Shown here one piece after another: positions 1 to 7,204 of a stretch of DNA of 10,849 bases. This stretch comes from Goniomonas avonlea (Eukaryota; Cryptophyceae; Goniomonadida; Goniomonadaceae), in contig QUTJ01031317.1 of the NCBI GenBank assembly GCA_003573635.1, positions 1 to 10,849 of the forward strand, written 5' to 3'. Both the position numbers and the translations under genes were made by a program. Position 1 is the stretch's first letter. Each line of letters opens with the position of its first letter. A model generated the notes under the pieces. That model did not search any database and was not told the origin of the DNA. It saw nothing but the letters and a program-made list of their open reading frames with translations.

Positions 1-66
1 CTCACACTGCACCTACGCAAGGAAAGGACTCCTTCCTCTCACACTGCACCTACGCAAGGAAAGGAG
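1..66. repeat. Direct tandem repeat, 37-nt period, at left edge
   Basis: A 28-nt block starting CTCACACTGCACCTACGCAA at position 1 recurs identically at position 38, giving a 37-nt period. Only two copies are visible and the array may continue outside the window. The period is not a multiple of three, so it is more likely intronic than coding. On the minus strand it lies downstream of the last supported exon of the TTLL-like gene. Confidence 0.8.
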
Positions 67-206
67 GCACTCGCACCCCTTCCAAGGAACAGAGTTGATT
101 CTCCGCTGCATGCTTGTGTCTCCTCTCCCTCTCTCTCCCCCCCCCTCCTTCTCCACCTCGACCCACCTCCACACCGACCTGCCGATCAGGACCACAATTA
201 ACACAC
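67..206. other. Unresolved intronic stretch of the TTLL-like gene
   Basis: This follows the last supported exon of the minus-strand gene. On the plus strand it has a pyrimidine-rich tract at about 118-160 (purine-rich in the gene's sense). I looked for the next expected TTLL segment (a GEQLVNHIP-like motif) and found no convincing match. A possible acceptor ending GCATGCAG near 110 would read on for some 20 residues, but the match is too weak to call. Confidence 0.4.
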
Positions 207-1649
207 CTGAAACGGCCGTAGTCGATATCAGTGCGCAGCTCGGTCCACTTGAGACTGTTTCCAGGAATGAGTACAGGAGGCATGAGCAAGGGAGGAGAAA
301 CGACAAGACAGTGAGAACCCCCTCTCAGAAGATGCATCTGTGACCTTGGAGAATCTGGAATCTAGAGCTGCTTGCACACTATTTTATCCCTTAATCACAA
401 GCCACGCACCGAAAGTCGTTCGAGGCCTTGTCCTGAAAAGGGATTCTACGCCAGCCTTTGGCCTCAAGATGGCTTGCGACCAAATCCCATTGGTTTCCCT
501 GGACAAGTAACTTCAGCCAATGAACGAAACAGGCGCTGTAACCTCAGGAGTCCTGGCTCAAGCACAGCCTATGCTTCAAAACAGGAATGCGGCAGGGGGT
601 GGTACCTTGCTGACATAGAACGTCGGAGCAGTACTCGACTGCGGCAAGTGTAAGAATGTGAGGACGGAGAGGGGTGACTAAGGCTGTTCACCTGCGAGTC
701 GTCTTCACCATCGCTGGCAGCCTCGTCCTCAGATTGATCTTCAGTGTTGAACACTGATTTCTTCCCAGGCTTCCACTTTCGTGCCTATGAGACACTGTTC
801 AGACCATCGTAAAAAATATGGCAGCCGAACCTCCCAGGGGTGCTCGGGGCAGAAGCTTCGGCAAGTGCCTTCCAGCCATGTCGAGATGGAACAAAAGTAA
901 TGTTCTTTCAGAGTCCAAGTCTTCGGCTCAAATTTGTAGCTGTCCCAAATCTGGGGGAGGTGGAGTGTTTGCTTTGTAAAACTTCTGGATTGTTCATACC
1001 TTGATGACGTCTTTGGACCATCTGGCGCCCACAGTAGCCTCGCCTGTTTCACCACCCAAGAATACTTCGACATGTACCATGTCGTGCTTTTGCGGTTTGG
1101 CCCCTTCACGCACGTACGTCCCAGTGTAAAAGACCAAGTCACCAGGAAGCAGGTCCTTGTGCGACTCCAACCGAACGGGCAACGTGTCGAACTGCAAAAG
1201 TTAAGAATGCAGGACCCATCTTCATAAGTACCTGATAAGCTTGATTCCAGTGTCCGGTATTGAATCCAAAGTCCTCCTTTAAATCTCGTAACGCTTGACG
1301 AACGAGAGCACAGCAGTCGAGATACAATGGAGCGTTATGATAGGGACTCTCGGGATCGGTGTGGTACTTTTTGGAGTACGGCACCCCGCAGTACGCTTTG
1401 CATCTTTCCACAAATTGGGCCCGCAGCTCAGCCATTTCGTCTGCCGTTCGAAGAGTGCTCTGCTTCTGTGCGGCAGCGTGCTCTCGATTTCTGGAAAGAG
1501 TGTGAGAGCGCATGTCATAAAAATAGGCGATGCACGTTCCTGATAGCACGCTTGCGATCCTTTAAATAATTCTTAAAGCCGTCCTGGAGCGATTTGTCAG
1601 AGCCCTTTGCCCCACCCCAATCCACAATCAACAGCTCTTGCTCCGCCAT
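207..1649 (-). CDS. NlpC/P60-like domain fused to TTLL (tubulin ligase-like) domain, 3' partial
   Basis: Eight exons read right to left: 1649-1536, 1465-1232, 1191-1000, 950-831, 784-692, 638-606, 498-410, 254-207. The introns are 70, 40, 49, 46, 53, 107 and 155 nt, all GT-AG and frame-consistent. Residues 1-38 run from MAEQELL to RAIRN. Residues about 50-220 resemble NlpC/P60 papain-like hydrolases: LDCCALVRQ with candidate nucleophile Cys89, PGDLVFYTG, and DMVHVEVFLGG with candidate His156, followed by GARW and WDSYKF. After an acidic linker (SEDEAASDGEDD) comes PTFYVSKGN, then LEAKGWRRIPFQD, then FRLKWTELRTDIDYGRF. This matches the start of TTLL family domains, which are ATP-grasp enzymes that ligate amino acids to tubulin. 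The ATP-grasp core would lie beyond position 1. Exon 1 and the 70-nt intron are the least certain part; a start at the ATG near 1514 without exon 1 is possible. The substrate cannot be told from this portion. Confidence 0.72.
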
Positions 1650-1818
1650 GTCGTTCAAATTCGAACAGGCAAAAGAAGATCGATCAGAAAAAGATTTTTC
1701 AAGATCAATCTCACTTTCAATGGGTCAGACAAGATCATAAATGGATAGCACCTAGCTAAATTAATATTAGCAATTTGAAAAGTTACTTCTGACCAACTTC
1801 TGCGAAGTTCTGTCCGAC
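1650..1818. promoter_or_regulatory. Divergent intergenic region, candidate shared promoter
   Basis: These 169 bp separate the start codons of two genes pointing away from each other, so both promoters must lie here unless 5' exons are missed. The stretch is more AT-rich than its surroundings, with GATCGATC at 1679-1686, an imperfect inverted repeat GTTCAAATTCGAAC at about 1655, and TTAATATTAGCAA near 1760. No classical TATA box or initiator can be assigned with confidence. Confidence 0.45.
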
Positions 1819-2564
1819 ATGGCGGTGGAACTGCCCGACGCACTGCTCCTGCTTGGTGTGGAGAAGGCTTACGAGACGTGTGACTCAGTTGTCCAGTTGT
1901 TAGCTGCTCGAGCGAGCTGTCGGTCTCTCTGTGAATATATTACACCTTTATTTCAGGACTTGTTTTTGCGCGCAGCCACTAAACGGCTGAGCATCAGCCC
2001 AACTCGGTTCTCCGCCATTAACCTTCCCGAGCTGCTACTTGACGCACCACGCGATGTTCTTCCGGGGCTTCTCGATGGGCAAATTATGCTTGCTCTTGTG
2101 TGGACTGGGGAAACCCTCGGGTTTCTGGACAATGCGAGTCCTTTTCCTTTTTCTTTTTGCTGTCCCCAAATTCTAATGACGTCCGCAGGTGGCAAGCTTC
2201 CAGCGGGATGAGGTTGCGGAAGTAGAAACGTATTTGGACGATACTCGGGGCACGGTGGTACTCACTCTGGACCTGTCTCTCATGAAGGCTGGTGTCGCCC
2301 CATCTGCGGGCAGCTATGTTGTTTTTTATACAGGAACCCTGTTATTCAATGGGGTGGGCATCAATGGGAGAATTGTGGTTGGCCTCCGACCTGGAAAAGT
2401 GAATTTTGATGTCCATTTGTATGGGGGAGGCAGGTCTGATTACGCCTATCGCTTTCAAGCTCTGAGCATCAGGTGAGATTTTCTAGGTTCGTGCTGGCCA
2501 ACTCACTTGTCACTACAGAACTATCCCTGAGGCCAAGGCATGGAAACTCTGGTACGGGCCTTAA
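1819..2564 (+). CDS. OB-fold-like protein, possibly RMI2-related
   Basis: Three exons, 1819-2097, 2189-2472 and 2519-2564, encode 202 residues. The introns are 91 nt (pyrimidine-rich before its CCGCAG acceptor) and 46 nt, both GT-AG. The start is the first ATG after the divergent promoter. The N-terminal 90 residues look helical and match nothing I recognise. From about residue 90 the pattern fits an OB-fold: IMLALVASFQ, then VETYLDDTRGTVVLTL, then GSYVVFYTGTLLF, and a C-terminus FQALSIR..IPEAKAWKLWYGP. The order of strands and a closing helix with W-x-L recalls RMI2, the small OB-fold subunit of the BLM/TOP3-RMI genome-stability complex; TEN1 or another single-OB protein would fit almost as well. 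The gene model is firmer than the identity. Confidence 0.55.
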
Positions 2565-2637
2565 AACTTGACAGGGTCATGCGGGTTCCACGATCTGTAG
2601 TCGAGAAACACTCGTTCTAGAAACCGAGAAGTGTATT
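2565..2637. other. Convergent intergenic gap
   Basis: Only 73 bp separate the stop codon of the OB-fold-like gene (TAA at 2562-2564) from that of the hydrolase on the other strand (TAA at 2638-2640). The 3' UTRs therefore probably overlap. I see no clear AATAAA signal on either strand here. Confidence 0.6.
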
Positions 2638-4872
2638 TTAAACCAACCGCAGCACCTCTGAATGGAAAGCGGCGGGATTGTCAAGATATATGTGGTGTCC
2701 AGCACCCGGAATGATCACACACCGCGAGTTTGGCATTGTGCCGACGATCTGCAGAACCACAGTAAATAAACCTGCAGAGCCAAAAGCCCCGCCCCACCAC
2801 TACACATGCGCACCGCACACTCCACACTCCCCCCACACAACACACTCCTTCACCACACCGCGCGCCACACGCTCCACACCACCACGACCTCTGCCACCTC
2901 CCACAACGTCGTCAGAAACGGGCTCCTTCACAGGAATTCCTACCGTTCTGACAATCTACGCTCTCTCAAGGGACTAAACGGTGGTGGAGGGTCCACCGCA
3001 CAACTGGCAGATAATAGACCGATGGACATCAGCCAGTATCTGCCACAATCTGTTTATGCTGAGGATCTGCAATGAGAGAAAGAGAGAGAGCGAGAGCGAG
3101 AGCGATTCAACTACCTGAGCCCGCAGATCCCTCGTGGAGGCTCGTCGAGAAGGGAACATACAAAGGTGGAGAGAAACATGCAAACGTGGAGAGGAAAACG
3201 TACAAACGTGGAAAGAGAAACAGAAGCATACAAACGTCGGGTGAGAAGCATACAAACTTACTGTGTCGAGGCCCGGACGCCACATCCAGTCGCGGTCGCC
3301 GAACATAACAGTCGTCGGGATCGCTATGCTCGGGAGGGAGGGCTCCAGTGGATTGCGGGCGTATCCCCCCGGTCGGTCGATCGTGGAACAGAGGCTGGCA
3401 AACTCAACGTCAGTCTCTATCATGCGGAGCTAGGAACTGCCAACGTCAATCGATGTCAATCTCTATCGTGAGAAGCTGCAGCAACTGCCAGCGTCTAGTC
3501 AACATCAGTCTCTATCACGACGAGCTGCAGGTGCTGCCTAGTCTTGTCAGTGTCGTCAGGAGTTTAGAGTGAGTGGGAACGGCTACTCTCTCGGAGTTTG
3601 CTCGAAGCTGGTCTGAAATCTTCAGCAACGCGTTCATAGAACAACGAAAAGCATCGGTGTACCTGCAACAAGGCGTTCATAGCGTATTCCCCACTCCCTG
3701 CTCCAGCCGCGATGTGATATAAATACTCCCCCAGAATCTGTCATGGCGTTAAAATTCCGATAGTTGGGTCGTTGTGCATCTTCTTAGCTGCAGACGCGTT
3801 TGGCGTGTGAAGTACACCACACACCGACATGCTTGACGCGTGCGCACCTGTGATTCCTCCCCTGAGAACCCACTCGCTGCGAAGCGACGAGTGACTGCTC
3901 GGTGCACCAGGTTGGGTCCGTAGGGGCCCAGTGCTCGCACCAAACTGGGCAGTTACTGTTACACATTGATTTCGGATCCATGGTTCTAACCAGGGGTTTT
4001 AACGATGTACTGTACGCAACATGCAAACTTCCTCACTCAGAACGACTCGGATGATTCCCGATTCCGGACAATAAGTCGCACCTCTGGGGTGTAATATTTG
4101 CCCCCCAGGCCCGATTGATCATGGACAAACCCAACGGTAGCGAGAGCTCCTTTGCTGGAGGTGCGGGGGGGGGTTGAGGAATTCCCACAGGGGAGACTAG
4201 AGCTAGATGCGAAACACAGTTTGGATATCGCAGAGCGTACTGTGCGCTGAGGTATCCGCTGCATTGGACAATCAGCAGTCGGCACTACGTAGTGGACTCA
4301 TACCCGAGGGAATGTCCGATCAACACGAACTTTTCGAGCTGAAGCTTCTCTCGCCATTGCTCGAAACTGTTGAGAAAGAAATCGAGAGACTGGTGCACCT
4401 GGAACAAACGTGAGAAGGGGCTACCCTGTCGAGATGCATCACCGAGGCATCATTATCTGAACATCCCCGCTTGGTGAATGATGGGCGACTGGAACCGCCC
4501 ATACCGAGCCAATCAAAGCTGATTACTCGCCTGCGCGAAGTCACTCCAGATCAATCCCGAATTCAAACGCACCCTCGTTTAGAGAGTGCATCGTAGTTGC
4601 GGAAAAAGAATCCAAGTCCTGATCCAAAGCCATGGGCTAACACAAACGTCGTGTCACTATTGACCTCCGGCCGCTGCAGTGTGGTGTTAACACTGAACCC
4701 CGGTCGAACCTCAGACCTGCACGACAAGAGTGTTGATTGTGTTGTCCGATGCAAGAACGATTTGGGATATCTCGTGTGGAGCGGACACGTAACGTTGCAA
4801 CAAGCTCCTTTGCGCGGTTTCAAGCAAAGCCGCGTTCGTGGGCGTCCAACGCAGACACCGGCGAACCACCAT
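2638..4872 (-). CDS. Alpha/beta hydrolase, ABHD4/ABHD5 (CGI-58) family
   Basis: Nine exons, right to left: 4872-4717, 4673-4573, 4530-4443, 4398-4304, 4258-4082, 3944-3848, 3737-3663, about 3402-3262, 2748-2638. Together they encode about 346 residues, close to the 340-350 of animal ABHD4/5. The ATG at 4872 opens RRCLRWTPTNAALLETAQ, like the N-terminus of plant CGI-58. Then come LAHGFGSGLGFFFRNYDAL (oxyanion region), ISFDWLGMGGSSRPSF, VLIGHSLGGYLSAQYALRYP (nucleophile elbow with Ser), VRALGPYGPNLVHRAV, GSGEYAMNALLQ, ARNPLEPSLPSIAIPTTVMF, GDRDWM (acid) and IIPGAGHHIYLDNP. The last has the catalytic His and the H-x4-D acyltransferase motif of this family. Unlike human ABHD5, which has Asn at the nucleophile, Ser is present, so hydrolase activity on (lyso)phospholipids or acylglycerols is expected. 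The acceptor of exon 8 is ambiguous (3402 or 3394). Confidence 0.9.
2800..2905. repeat. CA/CC-rich low-complexity tract in hydrolase intron
   Basis: The plus strand is almost free of runs other than CAC, CCA and ACA words, with several CACACTCC-like units. It lies within the 513-nt last intron (2749-3261) of the minus-strand hydrolase gene, where it reads as a GT/GG-rich tract. Confidence 0.7.
3074..3106. repeat. GA-rich simple repeat
   Basis: A run of GAGAGA units with interspersed GCGAGA. On the minus strand this is a CT-rich stretch followed by CATTGCAG near 3072, which looks like a strong 3' splice site within the 513-nt intron. Splicing to it would add about 21 residues between DWM and the catalytic His that the family lacks, so I treat it as a decoy or alternative acceptor. 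Confidence 0.75.
3153..3262. repeat. Degenerate tandem repeat, about 21-25 nt unit
   Basis: Four to five units built on ACATACAAACGTGGAGAGAA with variants (ATGCAAACGTGG, GTACAAACGTGG, GCATACAAACGTCGG, GCATACAAACTTA). The last unit runs into the 5' splice site of the hydrolase's final intron: on the minus strand the ACA|GTAAGT donor at 3262/3261 is inside the unit. Confidence 0.7.
3390..3525. repeat. Tandem repeat of 46-49 nt units, about three copies, at an exon boundary
   Basis: Three diverged copies share TCTCTATC (3414, 3460, 3509) followed by an AACTGCCA-like block. Two copies lie wholly in the intron upstream of exon 8 of the minus-strand hydrolase. The third overlaps the start of that exon. 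Each copy contains, on the minus strand, an acceptor-like GGCAG or GCCAG. Confidence 0.75.
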
Positions 4873-5041
4873 CGGGCCCCGTTTTGCGGTTTTGGTTACC
4901 TAATTGCAATTAGGGTGTGTCCCAACAATTAGGTATTTCAAATCTCATCTCGCTAATCAAAACGTAAACAAGTAGCAAAGGCTGAGAAGGTCTGCGTCAG
5001 CACGCACGGACCGGCACGGTGAGCTAAGAGCTTGTCCCCCA
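4873..5041. promoter_or_regulatory. Divergent intergenic region with 16-nt perfect palindrome
   Basis: These 169 bp lie between the start of the minus-strand hydrolase and the plus-strand TatD-YVH1 fusion. It contains a perfect 16-nt palindrome CCTAATTGCAATTAGG at 4899-4914 and a further AATTAGG half-site at 4927-4933. The TAATTG/CAATTA core resembles homeodomain-type binding sites. A shared bidirectional promoter is inferred from the gene arrangement. Confidence 0.55.
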
Positions 5042-6931
5042 ATGCCAAATGTGGATCGTGGCGGTGGTCGCCAATCGAAAGGCCATGACAAGCGCATCGC
5101 GCGTAGCATCAATGCCAAAGCCAACCCCTTTGAGAAACCTGCTGACACGAAGCCTGTCCTGACCAAGTCACCTGCCGCGCAACGCTTGCCGAACCGCATC
5201 ATGCCCGAGAGTATTATCGACTGTGGTGCGAATCTGATCTCACGGCAACTACAACGGGACCAAAAACGCATGCTGCAGCGTGCTTTCGATGGTGGCGTGG
5301 ACGCTATTCTCACGTTCAATACTGACTTCGATCGCGCATCCGAGATGTCCACGCTCATCAAGGAGTACCCAGGATGCGTCTTTGGTGTGTACGGATTGCA
5401 CCCTGACAATGTTAAGAAGAGTCTTAATGACAAGGCTCTTCAAGCCAAGTTGGACGAGCTCCGTGCGATGGCATTGGTGCCTGAGTGTGTGGGTCTGTTC
5501 GCGGGTCTTGACCTGTCTCGAGACTTTGCCTCACACTTTGCCCAAGAAAAATTGTTGGATGCACACCTAAAACTCGCAGCCGACATCAAGCTGCCACTTG
5601 TGTTGACGGACACTCAGGCTTCAGAACGCCTAGCTGAAAAACTTTTGGCCTGGAGGGAAGAAACTCTGAGCGAAATCTCGGCCCAATTGGAATCTGGGAC
5701 GGGTGAGGTTAAAGACGCGCTGGAGCGTGTGTATAATCCTCGGGCTGCCATTTTGGGCTTTGAAGGCGACGAAAAGGCTCTGCGGGGTTATTTGGATGCT
5801 GGGGCACATATTTGCCTCAGTGGGGTGATCTGCGACGACACTCCCGCGGCTGCTGCATTGCGGGCACTGCTCCCGTTGATCCCCATGGACCGTCTGCTTG
5901 TGGCCTCGTTATCACCGTTGTACACGCCACAGACTATTCCCGATGAGTTTGTGCGGCAAGAACGGAACGAGCCGAGCAATCTCCCTTACGTCCTTCCTGC
6001 GATCGCGTCCGCCTACAACTCTGGCTCCGGAACCCAGTTCACTCCGGCACAGATCGCCGAAGTTCTGTACAAGAACACTGCGCTGTTTTTTGGCCTGCAG
6101 ACTGTGTCTGAAGGAGCCATTGCCGACGCTCTTCTCGCACCGGCCGTGACCGTCGCAGCTGCTTCCTGTGCGACATCCGCACAACCTGCCACAGCCCTCC
6201 CTGCCACTCTTACCGACCCGGAAACGCCGCAGCTCCTCTCCTCTGACGTTGCCGCGGCGGAGCCTGCTGGACTGCCGTCGAACCCCTCCGTGGTGGAGCA
6301 AACCGACGAGGTGGCAACCGCAGCGACAACTACGACGTCTGCAGCGACCATCCAGTACAGGTGCCGCACCTGCCGCACTGTGCTGTTCGAGGGACCCGAC
6401 GTCATGCCGCACGACGCAGCCGGTGTGCGACCGTCAGCTCGCACCTTGCAAAAGGACTGCGACGGTGGCGACACAGAGGACGACGGTAGTCTGGGCGTGT
6501 CGGTGTCCAAATGGCGCGAGACCAAGGGGAAGACTGTCGATCACCTTTCTGACGCGGGCGTGTGCCGCGCCCTGTTGGTGGACCAACAGCCGTGGATGTT
6601 GCGGTCCGGGGCGGTCCCAGACGGCACGCTGGCCTGCCCGCAGTGCGAAGCCAAGGTTGGGCAGTTCTCGCTGACAGGGCTCAAGTGCAGCTGCGGGCTT
6701 CTCGTTGCGCCTGGGTTTAAGGTATTGAAGCATCGGGTCGACGCGATGGGAGCCGGTGTCGATCTGGATGCGATCCGGGCAAAGGGGGGAGCTGTTGTTG
6801 AGGAGACGGGGCGTGGTGAGGGTGACGAAAGTCGCGAACGGGAGGGGAGAAGAGAGAAGGAACGACGTAAGAAAGGACCTGTTTCGAAGAACAAGGGTAA
6901 CTTTTCTGAGTTCCGGAACAAGGGCACTTAA
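5042..6931 (+). CDS. TatD-like pseudoenzyme fused to YVH1/DUSP12-type zinc-binding domain
   Basis: A single uninterrupted 629-residue frame from the first ATG after the divergent promoter. Residues 1-56 are basic and probably disordered. Residues 57-353 are a full TatD barrel of the E. coli TatD/TATDN1 type: IIDCGANL, AFDGGVDAIL, YGLHPDN, LSGVICDD, LRALLPLIPMDRLLVASLSP, ERNEPSNLPYVL, NTALFFGL. Residues matching the metal ligands are lost: ECGLD is FAGLD, FMHCRDA is VLTDTQA, VLHCFTG is AILGFEG, ETDAPY is ASLSPLY. Nuclease activity is therefore unlikely. An Ala/Thr/Pro-rich linker (354-437) follows. Residues 438-567 match the zinc-binding C-terminus of YVH1/DUSP12: YRCRTCRTVLF, ACPQC, KVGQF, LKCSCG, APGF, KHRVD. 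No phosphatase domain is present. The tail is strongly charged (KERRKK) and ends FSEFRNKGT. YVH1's zinc domain acts in 60S subunit maturation; a role in ribosome assembly is inference. Confidence 0.88.
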   Translation: MPNVDRGGGRQSKGHDKRIARSINAKANPFEKPADTKPVLTKSPAAQRLPNRIMPESIIDCGANLISRQLQRDQKRMLQRAFDGGVDAILTFNTDFDRASEMSTLIKEYPGCVFGVYGLHPDNVKKSLNDKALQAKLDELRAMALVPECVGLFAGLDLSRDFASHFAQEKLLDAHLKLAADIKLPLVLTDTQASERLAEKLLAWREETLSEISAQLESGTGEVKDALERVYNPRAAILGFEGDEKALRGYLDAGAHICLSGVICDDTPAAAALRALLPLIPMDRLLVASLSPLYTPQTIPDEFVRQERNEPSNLPYVLPAIASAYNSGSGTQFTPAQIAEVLYKNTALFFGLQTVSEGAIADALLAPAVTVAAASCATSAQPATALPATLTDPETPQLLSSDVAAAEPAGLPSNPSVVEQTDEVATAATTTTSAATIQYRCRTCRTVLFEGPDVMPHDAAGVRPSARTLQKDCDGGDTEDDGSLGVSVSKWRETKGKTVDHLSDAGVCRALLVDQQPWMLRSGAVPDGTLACPQCEAKVGQFSLTGLKCSCGLLVAPGFKVLKHRVDAMGAGVDLDAIRAKGGAVVEETGRGEGDESREREGRREKERRKKGPVSKNKGNFSEFRNKGT

Positions 6932-7204
6932 TATATATCTCATTTCGGGCAGGAATTTCTCGGTGAAGCCTCACGGCAAAGAATGCACTTCCATCCCAGA
7001 GGTTTAGGGTGAGATTGGCCCAGCCTTCGGTTGAGCACCATACCGCGCAACGGACCGGATCGCCATGACAATCACTGTGGCAAGGCATTCATATTCGTCG
7101 GTGTGGGATGCCATGCATTGGAGATTCTCGCAAATTGTATTGGGAGCCAAAAAATAGAAATACAGTACACAATCTACGCTGCAGTTTGAGAGCTTTTGAA
7201 ATCC
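6932..7204. other. Convergent intergenic region
   Basis: These 273 bp lie between the stop of the TatD-YVH1 fusion and the stop of the dynactin gene on the other strand. It starts with TATATATCTC just after the first stop. No ORF, RNA gene or repeat is supported. An A-rich stretch with AAAAAATAGAAATA at about 7148-7161 could be part of a polyadenylation region, without a clear AATAAA. Confidence 0.5.

Noticed and set aside
569-754. Separate small minus-strand gene ending in a histidine/serine-rich tail
   Set aside because: Its start is the fifth exon of the NlpC-TTLL gene, and the rest disappears when the 53-nt intron 639-691 is removed.
1500-1560. Frameshift or pseudogene in the NlpC-TTLL gene near residue 38
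   Set aside because: A GT-AG intron at 1466-1535 restores the frame exactly and the joined sequence reads smoothly.
3007-3071. Extra exon in the hydrolase's last intron, after a strong pyrimidine tract and CAG
   Set aside because: It would place about 21 extra residues between DWM and the catalytic His. Direct joining of 3262 to 2748 gives 24 residues there, close to the family's usual distance.
3153-3262. CRISPR-like array
   Set aside because: The units are degenerate, contiguous and without unique spacers, and the DNA is eukaryotic.
2974-3423. A 149-codon minus-strand frame as one protein
   Set aside because: Only its first part (to the ACA|GTAAGT donor at 3262) matches the hydrolase family; the rest is translated tandem repeat and CT-rich sequence.
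5912-6943. Long minus-strand open frames of 166-170 codons opposite the TatD-YVH1 gene
   Set aside because: They are shadows of a GC-rich coding region, have no recognisable domains, and the plus frame carries clear family motifs throughout.
6932-7204. tRNA or other RNA gene in the convergent gap
   Set aside because: I found no cloverleaf, box A/B or stable hairpin that I could support by eye.
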